Shown here: positions 33,723-42,825 of the stretch, in pieces
Numbering within the stretch: the stretch's first letter is position 1
Layout: the number at the start of each line of letters is the position of its first letter
NCBI GenBank assembly: GCA_943368475.1
Contig: CALRLF020000013.1
Coordinates: forward strand, 1-64,000
Direction: 5' to 3'
DNA length: 64,000 bases
Origin: UBA1930 sp943368475
GTDB taxonomy: Bacteria; Bacteroidota; Bacteroidia; Chitinophagales; Chitinophagaceae
Notes under the pieces: generated by a model
Databases searched by the model: none
What the model was told of the DNA's origin: nothing
The model's input: the letters and a program-made list of their open reading frames with translations, nothing else
Position numbers and translations under genes: made by a program

Positions 33723-34694
33723 CTACTTCACAGGCTTTACTCCTTCGCTGGTCATTACAATTCTTTTAATGGTTCCATCTTTGTTATAGAACAATTCATC
33801 TATACAAACCGAACGATGAAAGCTTGCATGATCGGCTGTTAATGCACCATTGTGATACACAAAATAATGCTTGCCCTTAAAAGTTACAATGGCTTGATGA
33901 TTGGTATTGCTATTGCCTGCAATCTCATTCAAGATGCCTTTGTATTGCCATGGGCCATTGATGTTTTTGCTCATGGCATAGGCAATTTTTTCAGGGAATT
34001 GATAGGCATAAGATAAGTAATACCAACCTTTATACTTATGCACCCAGGGAGCTTCAGTAAAGTTGGGGAGATTGGAAACGGTTTGTATTGCTCCATCCAT
34101 TTCAATCATATTTTCTTTCAGCTTTACATAATGCAATGTGGTGTTGCCCCAAAATAAATAGGCTTGTCCGTCATCGTCTATAAAAACTGTAGGGTCAATA
34201 TCATCCCAACTAATTTTTGATTCAGTAGTCATATCATTTGTTATCAAAGCCTTACCCAGTGCATCTTTAAAAGGCCCTTTTGGATTATCGGCTACTGCAA
34301 CACCAATGGCTTTGCCATGAATGGTGACATGACTAATGGCCACATACCAATAAAATTTTCCATTGCGTTCAATCACTTGACTTGCCCAGGCATCGTCTTT
34401 TGCCCAAGTAAAATCTTTTACATTCAAAGGAGATGGATGCTCTTTCCAATGAACCATATCGGTGGTACTAAAACACAACCAATCATGCATTTCGTAACGT
34501 GCCTGATTTTTGGGTGCAACATCGTGACCAGTATATAAATAAAAAGTATCCTTGTGCACCATGGCAGCAGGATCAGCAGTGTATTTGTGTGTGATAATGG
34601 GATTGCCGTTACTTTTAAACGAGGTATCTTTTTGTTGTGCAAATGCTGCACCAATTGTAAGAATCTTTAGTAGGGTTAATACTGCTTTTTTCAT
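33723..34694 (-). CDS. Secreted GH43 glycosidase (arabinofuranosidase/xylosidase type)
   Basis: A 323-residue protein with signal peptide (cleaved after AAFAQ, residue 20). All three GH43 catalytic acids are in place: base D41 in YTADPAA, D167 in DIDPTVF and acid E214 in FTEAPWV. The length fits one five-bladed propeller with no extra module. It is the most canonical of the three GH43-type proteins in the window and probably removes arabinose or a related sugar from RG-I side chains. It lies 111 bases after CE12 and 294 bases before GH28, probably in one transcription unit driven from the CAGGAT site at 36204. Confidence 0.9.
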   Translation of the reverse strand: MKKAVLTLLKILTIGAAFAQQKDTSFKSNGNPIITHKYTADPAAMVHKDTFYLYTGHDVAPKNQARYEMHDWLCFSTTDMVHWKEHPSPLNVKDFTWAKDDAWASQVIERNGKFYWYVAISHVTIHGKAIGVAVADNPKGPFKDALGKALITNDMTTESKISWDDIDPTVFIDDDGQAYLFWGNTTLHYVKLKENMIEMDGAIQTVSNLPNFTEAPWVHKYKGWYYLSYAYQFPEKIAYAMSKNINGPWQYKGILNEIAGNSNTNHQAIVTFKGKHYFVYHNGALTADHASFHRSVCIDELFYNKDGTIKRIVMTSEGVKPVK

Positions 34695-34701
34695 ATTGAT
34701 T

Positions 34702-34740
34702 CCTTTGTGTTCTTTGCGAAACCCTTTGTGTACTTTGCGG
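34702..34740. repeat. Two direct copies of CTTTGTGTWCTTTGCG
   Basis: Copies at 34703-34718 and 34724-34739, 21 bp apart, lie immediately upstream of the GH43 start. On the coding strand they read CGCAAAGWACACAAAG, so the transcript leader is A-rich. Could influence translation; may be a neutral short repeat. Confidence 0.5.
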
Positions 34741-34805
34741 TTATTTTTTATCTTATAGAAACAGCGTTTAAGAGATTCACAGAGTTTTGATGAAGGTTGC
34801 TAAAC

Positions 34806-36143
34806 CTAATTACCATCGGGTTTTACAGCAGGCTGTAAAATACTTAATGGCCAATACCAATTTTCTAATTGATCGGGTTGTGCAGGATTAAAATTACCGA
34901 TATCTTTTCTTAAATATTTAGCAAATGGCAGCTGCTGTTCTTTTATAGATTGCACCACACATCTTGCCAACTCATAAGCTCCATAAGTGCTAAAATGTGT
35001 ATTGTCGGCTATGGCTTTATCTTGTCCAGGAAAACTATTTGCAGGATAATGTACAAATGCTTTTAATGAGGTTGTTGGTCCCCATGCTTCGTATAAAGTT
35101 TTACTCATAGCATTTAAATCTATCAACAAAATATTTTCGTCTTTTGCCAGTTTACGCATTGCGTCAGGGTATTCTAACAATGTATTTAAAATTTTGCCGG
35201 CTGCATCAAAATTTCTTCTGTGCATGGAGGTTACCAATACAGGTGTAATGGCATGTTTTTTTGCATCTGCAATCCATTCTTTTAATGTTGCAGTATAGGT
35301 TGTAAAAGGATCTAAATGATTGCCTCCAGGTTTTTGATCGTTATGAGCAAACTCAATAAACAAATAATCTCCCGGTTTAGCCATACTGAATATTTTGTCT
35401 ACTCTTCTTGCTCCTTTAAAACCTTTTAAGGTTTCACCACTTTCGGCATAGTTGGCAACACAAATATTTTTTGCCTCAAAAAATGATGGAAACATTTGTC
35501 CCCATGCAGCCCAGGGCTCTCTATCTTGATCTACAACAGTTGAATTACCAGCAAGAAAAATAGTGGCAGCTTTTTTGTTAGGTGTAATTTCTACTGCACA
35601 AACTTTGGCTGCTGTGTCATTAAATTCAAGTGTTAAAAGATTGTCCCAATGCCTGTATTCGTATTCTCTTTGTTTCAGTTTTACTTTATACAAAACCTTA
35701 CCTGCAGCATCTCGTATTAAACTATCTTTCACATGCACGGTAAAAGTTTTAGTAAGTACTTCACCCTTTTTTGTTTGTACATTTTGTAAAAACAATCTTC
35801 TGCATTCGGCTCGTACTGTTGTGGCCGACTCACCTGCGATATCACCCAACGTAACTTTTACATCATAATTTCCTTCGGGTAATTGTACAGAAAAAAAGAA
35901 AGGTTTAGTAGAGGTGATAAAATCATTGGTTACTGGATTTTTACCCTTTCTGGCAACGGCTTTTACCGTATCGGTTTTACTAAAACCAAAGCCTGTTGTA
36001 TAATTAAAAATAGTTTGTGGTGTTACTTTGGTAAAACCTTTTGCAGTGGTTTTACCTTCTCCAAAATCGAATTGATAGTTTTGTGCCAAAAGGGCAATTG
36101 AACTATTGGTAAAACAAATGAGGAGAATTATTTTTTGAAACAT
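34806..36143 (-). CDS. CE12-type rhamnogalacturonan acetylesterase with N-terminal beta-sandwich
   Basis: A 445-residue protein, signal peptide cleaved after ALLAQ (residue 21). Residues 22-190 form a beta-sandwich, galactose-binding-like region opening with FDFGEGKT. The SGNH esterase domain follows: nucleophile S201 in GNSTVVDQ, Gly in the YAESGET block, N278 in AHNDQ, and the DNTHFSTYGA motif near 393-402 with the Asp/His of the triad. CE12 enzymes remove acetyl groups from galacturonic acid in RG-I. It is the first gene of a minus-strand unit with GH43 and GH28 and has a CAGGAT tandem site 61 bases upstream. Confidence 0.92.
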   Translation of the reverse strand: MFQKIILLICFTNSSIALLAQNYQFDFGEGKTTAKGFTKVTPQTIFNYTTGFGFSKTDTVKAVARKGKNPVTNDFITSTKPFFFSVQLPEGNYDVKVTLGDIAGESATTVRAECRRLFLQNVQTKKGEVLTKTFTVHVKDSLIRDAAGKVLYKVKLKQREYEYRHWDNLLTLEFNDTAAKVCAVEITPNKKAATIFLAGNSTVVDQDREPWAAWGQMFPSFFEAKNICVANYAESGETLKGFKGARRVDKIFSMAKPGDYLFIEFAHNDQKPGGNHLDPFTTYTATLKEWIADAKKHAITPVLVTSMHRRNFDAAGKILNTLLEYPDAMRKLAKDENILLIDLNAMSKTLYEAWGPTTSLKAFVHYPANSFPGQDKAIADNTHFSTYGAYELARCVVQSIKEQQLPFAKYLRKDIGNFNPAQPDQLENWYWPLSILQPAVKPDGN

Positions 36144-36203
36144 AATGAATGGTTAAATAGCTATCGTTAAGGTATGAAAGTAGTTTTGAAAAGATAGTTA
36201 TTC

Positions 36204-36219
36204 ATCCTGAGCTATCCTG
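36204..36219 (-). promoter_or_regulatory. CAGGAT-N4-CAGGAT tandem motif upstream of CE12
   Basis: Two exact half sites 10 bp apart on the minus strand, 61 bases before the CE12 ATG and directly after the terminator of the upstream SusCD operon, so it belongs to CE12. Confidence 0.65.
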
Positions 36220-36223
36220 AAAA

Positions 36224-36254
36224 AAAGAGCAATCATTTTTATTGATTGCTCTTT
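36224..36254 (-). terminator. Intrinsic terminator of the fasciclin/SusCD operon
   Basis: AAAGAGCAATCA (36224-36235) pairs with TGATTGCTCTTT (36243-36254); on the minus strand a run of T follows. It lies 30 bases after the SusD stop at 36284. Confidence 0.88.
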
Positions 36255-36283
36255 ATGGGTTTAGGGGACTATGTCGAAAAAAA

Positions 36284-38077
36284 TTACATTTTAAAAGGTA
36301 GGTACCAGTTGCTTTGTGTCATTAGTTTTGCTCTAACAGCAGCTGCATTTGGGTTACCAGCTTTTACTAGTTTGTTGTACACTTTATCAGCTAAAAAAGC
36401 AGGATCATTTCTTCTCAATGCTACACGAACCAATTCGCCCCAACGATGTCCTTCGAATGCCATTTCTAAAGCATTCTCGTCTATTAAGGAGTTTTCTATA
36501 GATAATGTACTATCGGCTCCCGTAACACCAGTTGCAATAACTCTTGCATTACCTCTTACACCAGCATTTCTATACCAATCGGCTCTATATCTTGGCACTT
36601 CACCTTCTCTACCATCAAAATTGTAAGGAACTGATTCGTATAAGGTATTCATAATATTAGTTACATCTCTTCCTGAAACACCTGGTGTTGGATCGAAAGT
36701 TGTTTTAATACCATTGTTTAATAAGGCATAAGCAATTCTTCTTCTACCGTCTCTATTTGCAGCTTCTGCAAAATGCAAATGCACATTGGCTGAACGATTC
36801 AAAAACCAGCGTCCATCTTTTTTTAATGGATTTACAGGCAAGAAAGAAGTTGCATCTAAATAGTTGTATAAATATTTAACAACAACTGGTTGTCCGTTAA
36901 ATGTTCTCCATGAAAAATTACCACGGGCATCGAAAGGAAATCCATTTGCCTGTGTTTGCGTATTCCAGTTGCTAATTGCAGCATCTGAAGGCTTTAATAA
37001 GTAACTGCCGCCACGGTTAGAAAATAAATTAATAAAAGGATTTTCAGGTGCAAAGTTGCTATTGAAAGGTAAACTCCAAACCCACTGTTGCAACCACAAA
37101 TTGTCTTGAGATCTGGCAAACATTGAACGCCAGCCCTGATTATTGTTATCAATTAAAGAATAAATATCGGCTTCTCTAAAACGAATATACCCTACACACA
37201 AATCATTATTACCAGCAACTTCAGCATAAGGCTGTCTGAAAGCCTGAAAAAATTGATCGCCATTGGTGTACAAACCATTTGGAGAATCTAAATCGTAGCC
37301 TTCATGCTCCATTAACTTTCTATAATAAACTGCAGCCTGATTATAGTTGCCTCTCCATAAATTCAAATCACCCAATAAAGTAAACTTATCAATAAAAAAA
37401 CGTTTGGTATTGTAACCATCATAGTTGGTAATTAAACCAGTATTAATAGTAGCACCAGTTGGATAAGGTCTGGCAAATGGCAATGTATTGGAAAAAGAAA
37501 TCAAAGAATCTAATAACTGATTAAAAGTTAATACAGGAAATTTAGATGGATCTTTAACTGCATCAATTGTTTCTAAAGGATCCGTAACATAAGGTACATT
37601 TCCCCAATGAATTCCCAATTGTAAATACAACCAGCAACGCAATGCACCAACATCGGAATAACGTTGTTGATATTCGGATTCATTGAACTTTTTATCCTTC
37701 AACATAATGTCGAAGTTTTTAAGAATATCGTTACAGTTATTAATGACTGCATAAAAAGGACGAGGATCGGCGTAAGGATTTGTTGCTTTTACATTGTGTT
37801 CATTCAAATCTCTTAAATCGGCATCTGCATTTTGGGTTACGTCGAGTAAATCGGCTCTTAACTCATTTAATACCACATACTGTTTTGCAAGCCCCATGAA
37901 CTTACCATATAAACCAACAATAGCTGCATCGGCATCGAACACATTTCTATACACCTGAGTTGTACTTAAAGCATTTTCAGGTGTTTTATCGAGTACTTTG
38001 TTACAAGACAACATCATAGCACCAGCCACAATAGATGTAAGCAACAAACCTGTTTTTTTAAATTGTATATATTTCAT
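36284..38077 (-). CDS. SusD/RagB-family nutrient-binding lipoprotein (pair 1)
   Basis: A 597-residue SusD-like protein, a surface lid over its SusC partner that binds glycan. The signal ends in lipobox MLSC (Cys about 25). Family features include the N-terminal region with VLDKTPENALST, YSDVGALRCWLYLQL in the TPR-like helices, and LEMAFEGHRWGELVRVALRR near the C-terminus. It is the final gene of the long minus-strand operon, 32 bases after its SusC. Ligand inferred to be an RG-I oligosaccharide from context. Confidence 0.92.
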   Translation of the reverse strand: MKYIQFKKTGLLLTSIVAGAMMLSCNKVLDKTPENALSTTQVYRNVFDADAAIVGLYGKFMGLAKQYVVLNELRADLLDVTQNADADLRDLNEHNVKATNPYADPRPFYAVINNCNDILKNFDIMLKDKKFNESEYQQRYSDVGALRCWLYLQLGIHWGNVPYVTDPLETIDAVKDPSKFPVLTFNQLLDSLISFSNTLPFARPYPTGATINTGLITNYDGYNTKRFFIDKFTLLGDLNLWRGNYNQAAVYYRKLMEHEGYDLDSPNGLYTNGDQFFQAFRQPYAEVAGNNDLCVGYIRFREADIYSLIDNNNQGWRSMFARSQDNLWLQQWVWSLPFNSNFAPENPFINLFSNRGGSYLLKPSDAAISNWNTQTQANGFPFDARGNFSWRTFNGQPVVVKYLYNYLDATSFLPVNPLKKDGRWFLNRSANVHLHFAEAANRDGRRRIAYALLNNGIKTTFDPTPGVSGRDVTNIMNTLYESVPYNFDGREGEVPRYRADWYRNAGVRGNARVIATGVTGADSTLSIENSLIDENALEMAFEGHRWGELVRVALRRNDPAFLADKVYNKLVKAGNPNAAAVRAKLMTQSNWYLPFKM

Positions 38078-38109
38078 AAATCCAACAACTTTTTCTAATA
38101 ATAATTTTT

Positions 38110-41100
38110 TTATAAACCCATTTTAATACCTAGAATAACCGATTTAAACTGAGGTTCTAAACCCAAATCAATTCCTTTAGCCAAAGCAGTTTCGGCTGGA
38201 TAAAACTCAGGATCATATCCTAAATATTTAGTAAAAGTAATTAGGTTATTTCCTGTAGCATAAATGGTTAAACTTTTAATAGCTTTTTTTCCTTTAACAG
38301 GTAATTCGTAACTAACAGATAATGTTTTTAAACGGAAGAAAGAACCATCTTCAATCCATCTGTCAGAGAAACTGCTGTTGCCCATTGGATCGCCCCAAGA
38401 AGCTCTTGGCATATTGGTAATTTGCCCTGGTGTTCTCCATCTGTTTACTACACTCTGTAATTGATTATTTGCGTTAGATTGAGACTCTAATGATGCCCTT
38501 ACTCCATTATACACTTGATTGCCTTGACTGAATGTGCAAACGGCTTCTATGGTTAATGCTTTATATACAATTCGATTGGTAAAACCACCAACAAAATCAG
38601 GCGTTGGATTACCAATTACTTGTCGGTCGTTTTCATCAATTACTTTATCGCCATTTACATCAACAAACTTTACATCTCCAGCTTTATATGGGGCATAAGA
38701 TGCATCGTATTGTCTTTTGGTTAAACCAGCAGCAGTTGCCTCAGCATCGGTACTGTAAACACCGTTTGTTTTGTAACCATAAAATAAACCTGATGGAGAA
38801 CCAACTTGTGAAATAATTGAAGCTCCTGCATAATCGTAAACAGATGAATTACCCGGTAATTGTGTAACTCTGTTGGTATATGCAGTAATCGTTACACCCA
38901 TATCCCATTTCAGTTGTTTTTTATTAATAATTCTTCCTGCAATACTGTAATCAATTCCCTTGGTTTTCATAGAACCACCATTGGTAATTGCATAAGTAAA
39001 ACCAGTAGCAGCAGGTAATGCCTCATAACTAATCATGTTGGTTGTTTTGTTTTGATACACATCAATACTAACATTCAACCTTTCGTTAAAGAATGATGCA
39101 TCTAAACCTAAGTTCATTTTTGTATTACTCTCCCATTGTAAAGCAGGGTTTGAAATATTGCCTCTTACCAAACCTTGTACACCCAATAAGTTTTGTGATA
39201 CATAAGATTGTTGGGCTGTATAATTGCCAATATCATCGTTACCAGTTTTAGCAATCGAAGCCCTTAATTTTAGCACATTGACTTGCTTTACATTCTTCAT
39301 AAATTTCTCAGAAGAAATTAACCAAGATGCACCAAATGAAGGCAATACAGCATATTTATTGTTGCCTATTGTTAACGCATTACTAATGCCTTTTCCAAAA
39401 CGTGAAGAAGCATCGGCAGCAATATTGAATGCAAAGAAATATTTGTTTTGTAATGCATAATCAGCTCCAATATAAGTATTCATCCAAGCATACTTTCCAA
39501 TATCTCCACCCACTTTTCTCAAAGTAGTAACACCCGTACCTACACTGATAAAATCGTCGGTTGCTGAGTTAAATCCATAAACAAAATCTTGTTCGCTGGT
39601 ACTATTTAAAAAACGAACTCCAGCTCTTGCATTTAGTTTGTGAACTTGATTGAATGTTTTGGTAAAATCTAAATAGGTTTCATTGTACACTGCAAAAATT
39701 CTTTTTGTTTGACTAGCAGAACGATTGATGGCAACTGCATTTGTCAATGTATCGTTGGCTACACCTTTACCTGGAATAAAACTTTGCTCTCTTACTTTAT
39801 CGGAGGTGATACCACCCAAAGTATAAATAGTGAAATCTTTGGTTAGCTTATACTTTAAATTGATAGAACCAAAGAATCTGTACACCTTACTATTCCCCAA
39901 CATATTCTCTATTACAACAACAGGATTACTTACTCTAAAGGTATCTCTATCGGCTAAATTTGGGGAAACAATTCCATTTGCATCAATTGCATTTTTATTG
40001 AGTAAAGGAGACTTAATTAGTGCCAATAAAAGTGGGTTTGTTTTATATGCAAATCCTTGGCTCTTTAATCTTTGTTCGTAGTAAGAATAAGTTAAATTGG
40101 TAGATGCAGTTAAACGAGTACTCAAGTTTAAATCGGCATTAAAACGTACATTGTATTTTGTAGCATCTGTATTTTTGGTAACACTACCATTTTTCATGTA
40201 GCCCATCGTTAAGGCATACTTGGCTATATTATCTCCACCAGTAACTTTAAGGAAATAATTACTGGTTACAGAGTTTTTAAGCACTTCATCTTGCCAGTTG
40301 GTGTTATTGTGATAGTTGTAGTACAAAGGGTTCGACTTACTATCATCAAATGCAGGATGAGCCTGAATTTGCAAGTCCGTCATACCATTAGATTTAAAAA
40401 CATCAGACAAGTAGGTTCTATAGGCATCGGCTTCCATTACTGGCAATCCTTTTGGTCTGAAATTAATTCCTGTATAAGCAGAGAAATCTATTTTAGTTGC
40501 CAATTTAGTAGCATGATTGGTAGTAATTAAAATTACGCCATTGGCTGCTTTTGAACCATAGGTTGAAACACCATCTTTAATAACTGTAATATTCTCAATA
40601 TCTCTAGGGTCAATATTTGCAAATGCATTGGTATAGTGGTTAGAAATAATAGACGTTCCATAATCATTGTAATCGAACAACATGCCATCTACAATTACCA
40701 ATGGTTGGTTATTGGTATATAAAGAGTTGATGCCTCTTAGCATTAAATAAGCACCAGCATTGGGTGTACCTGAACGCATGTTTACAGCAAGACCAGCTAC
40801 TTTACCTTGTAAAAAACCATCTGGAGTTTCAGTACTTCTGTTCCATGCACCATTTGTATTGATAGACGTAACTGCATTTACAGTTTGAGTTTGTGATTTT
40901 GTACCAAATGGCAATTGTGCATTATCATAAAGTGTTACAGCAGCATCTTCAAAAAGGAGAACAGTAACATTGTTGCTACCTTTTAAAGCCACTTGTTTCG
41001 ATTGAAAACCTTCTGCATTTAAAAATAAAGTAGCATCATAAGAAGTAACTTTAATTTTAAATTTTCCATTATCATCAGTAAGCCCTGCAGAAAATTCAGG

Positions 41101-41295
41101 AATCGTGACCTTAACAGCAGCCAAAGGCTTACCAGTAGCAGCATCTTTTACAATACCTGTTGCAAAATATTCAGCTTTCGATTGTGTAGCTGTATTGGCG
41201 GCAGCAGGTTTTTTTTGAGCATAGGTTACAGAGGCTAAACAAACACTACTCCCAACAATCAATAATGCTTTTTGTATATTTCTTGATAATTTCAT
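38110..41295 (-). CDS. SusC/RagA-family TonB-linked outer-membrane transporter (pair 1), atypical TonB box
   Basis: A 1061-residue SusC. Signal peptide (cleaved after VTYAQ, about 26), then a carboxypeptidase-regulatory-like domain (GIVKDAATGKPLAAVKV), a plug with QGKVAGLAVNMRSG, LMLRGINSL, LVIVDGM and ENITVIKDGVSTYGSKAANGVILITT, and the C-terminal 22-strand barrel. Where most SusC proteins have a DEVVVVGYG TonB box, this one reads TLYDNAQLPFGTKSQ, so TonB coupling may differ. It sits 41 bases after a fasciclin lipoprotein gene and 32 bases before its SusD. Import of pectin oligomers is inferred. Confidence 0.92.
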   Translation of the reverse strand: MKLSRNIQKALLIVGSSVCLASVTYAQKKPAAANTATQSKAEYFATGIVKDAATGKPLAAVKVTIPEFSAGLTDDNGKFKIKVTSYDATLFLNAEGFQSKQVALKGSNNVTVLLFEDAAVTLYDNAQLPFGTKSQTQTVNAVTSINTNGAWNRSTETPDGFLQGKVAGLAVNMRSGTPNAGAYLMLRGINSLYTNNQPLVIVDGMLFDYNDYGTSIISNHYTNAFANIDPRDIENITVIKDGVSTYGSKAANGVILITTNHATKLATKIDFSAYTGINFRPKGLPVMEADAYRTYLSDVFKSNGMTDLQIQAHPAFDDSKSNPLYYNYHNNTNWQDEVLKNSVTSNYFLKVTGGDNIAKYALTMGYMKNGSVTKNTDATKYNVRFNADLNLSTRLTASTNLTYSYYEQRLKSQGFAYKTNPLLLALIKSPLLNKNAIDANGIVSPNLADRDTFRVSNPVVVIENMLGNSKVYRFFGSINLKYKLTKDFTIYTLGGITSDKVREQSFIPGKGVANDTLTNAVAINRSASQTKRIFAVYNETYLDFTKTFNQVHKLNARAGVRFLNSTSEQDFVYGFNSATDDFISVGTGVTTLRKVGGDIGKYAWMNTYIGADYALQNKYFFAFNIAADASSRFGKGISNALTIGNNKYAVLPSFGASWLISSEKFMKNVKQVNVLKLRASIAKTGNDDIGNYTAQQSYVSQNLLGVQGLVRGNISNPALQWESNTKMNLGLDASFFNERLNVSIDVYQNKTTNMISYEALPAATGFTYAITNGGSMKTKGIDYSIAGRIINKKQLKWDMGVTITAYTNRVTQLPGNSSVYDYAGASIISQVGSPSGLFYGYKTNGVYSTDAEATAAGLTKRQYDASYAPYKAGDVKFVDVNGDKVIDENDRQVIGNPTPDFVGGFTNRIVYKALTIEAVCTFSQGNQVYNGVRASLESQSNANNQLQSVVNRWRTPGQITNMPRASWGDPMGNSSFSDRWIEDGSFFRLKTLSVSYELPVKGKKAIKSLTIYATGNNLITFTKYLGYDPEFYPAETALAKGIDLGLEPQFKSVILGIKMGL

Positions 41296-41336
41296 GATAT
41301 TCTAAAAATTAGTCTATTAATTCGAACTTAAGTCCA

Positions 41337-42779
41337 TTAAAAAGCAGGTACCAGTTTTATATAATCCAGCACAATAGAGTTATTTCCACCACTGGTAGAA
41401 GCTGTTGTTGGCCCCATTACATAGAGATTCACATTTCTGTAGTTGGTAATATTTAATTGTCCTAAAGCTACTTCGCTGTAATTTTTATAAGCTACTGTTA
41501 CAAAAGGCAAATTCGTAGTCGCAGAGTTACTGCTATCAATTGCCAAACGTTGGTTCCATAATGGAGTTGTTTGCACATCGTTTACAGCTACCCAAAAAGC
41601 ATTGTATCTCATAGAAGGCACATTTCTTACTAAATACCTGATGAAGTAGTTTGCATAGTTATAATTCTGCATTAAAATATCATTGAAGTTTAATCCAGTT
41701 AAGGTATTAAACCTTACTCTATATTGTGTATTACCAGATCTATCTGCAGCAAATGAAGTAGGCTGTTCTCCCTGAATAACCAATGGAGGGAATTTATAAG
41801 CAAGTGTAAAATCTACTTTACTCATAAGATGCACCCAACCATTGCTTGTTTTATAAGAGGCAATGATTGATGGTTTATTCACTGGAACCTTTACACCTGT
41901 TAACGATACTAATGTATCAGGTAATTGAGCTTGTGTATAAGCACCTTTAAAAACCAAGTCTTTGGTTAACCAAAAAGAAGTTAGGTTATTGGTGCTATCT
42001 GGCGTACCTGTTTTAAACCAAGGAGACAATTTGTTATATTCTGTTGTAAATGATGCATCATTCATTAGAATAAGGGTGTACTGATTTTTTTCATCACTTA
42101 CATCTAATACATCTTCTAAAAATTTATTCTTTTTAACTAATCCAGTTGCTGTATCATAAATTGGGTCTCCTTGTGCATTAACACCAGTTTGTGTTGCAAT
42201 TGTTGGATCAAAATAGTTATAATCCTGCGATAATAAATACGTTTTCATTAAAGGTACAGTACTGCTGTTTTTCATAAACTCCCAGCAGTTATCATAACGA
42301 GGTATAAACTTATCAATTACATGATATACTCCATTTGCAGCCAAAACATCGGGTGTTGTAATTGAGGCTGAATCGAATTTATTATTTCCAACAGTGTTAT
42401 ACTTACCATTTAACATGGCAACACGTTGTTCAGCAATAGCAGAAAGATAAGTTTGATTAGAGATATGATTTGCTACAAACAATTTCAACTTAGCTGTATC
42501 TGCAACAATAGTTGCGTCAAGACTAGCCAATGCAGTATTTGTTGGAGCCCAAACCGTATAAATTTTAGAGCCAGCAATTACTTTATCATAACCAGTTTTT
42601 ACCAAATACTCAGCAAACTTCGACAAGTTTGTATTCTTACTGATATTATCATATACATTATTGGCTACAGATGCATCGGTAATTGCATTGTGATCGTCCC
42701 ACTTTTTATTACAGGTAGCTGCAATCAGGGCTAAGCCCAATATTGCTGTAATAAATTTTAATCTTTTAGGTATTAACAT
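41337..42779 (-). CDS. Fasciclin (FAS1) domain lipoprotein C
   Basis: A 480-residue lipoprotein, lipobox IAATC (Cys about 23). Two FAS1-like units are visible: one opening with LSKFAEYLVKTGYDKVI and followed by TVWAPTNTALASLD and NGVYHVIDKFI, and a second, more diverged one from about 190 to 330. The last 130 residues form a beta-sandwich ending in LDYIKLVPAF, like the end of the next fasciclin protein. It follows that gene by 46 bases and precedes SusC pair 1 by 41. A glycan-binding surface role is inferred from position with SusC/SusD. Confidence 0.85.
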   Translation of the reverse strand: MLIPKRLKFITAILGLALIAATCNKKWDDHNAITDASVANNVYDNISKNTNLSKFAEYLVKTGYDKVIAGSKIYTVWAPTNTALASLDATIVADTAKLKLFVANHISNQTYLSAIAEQRVAMLNGKYNTVGNNKFDSASITTPDVLAANGVYHVIDKFIPRYDNCWEFMKNSSTVPLMKTYLLSQDYNYFDPTIATQTGVNAQGDPIYDTATGLVKKNKFLEDVLDVSDEKNQYTLILMNDASFTTEYNKLSPWFKTGTPDSTNNLTSFWLTKDLVFKGAYTQAQLPDTLVSLTGVKVPVNKPSIIASYKTSNGWVHLMSKVDFTLAYKFPPLVIQGEQPTSFAADRSGNTQYRVRFNTLTGLNFNDILMQNYNYANYFIRYLVRNVPSMRYNAFWVAVNDVQTTPLWNQRLAIDSSNSATTNLPFVTVAYKNYSEVALGQLNITNYRNVNLYVMGPTTASTSGGNNSIVLDYIKLVPAF

Positions 42780-42825
42780 CTTATTTCTTTTTCAGTCGTT
42801 TCTCAGATAAATATTCTAATCTTAA

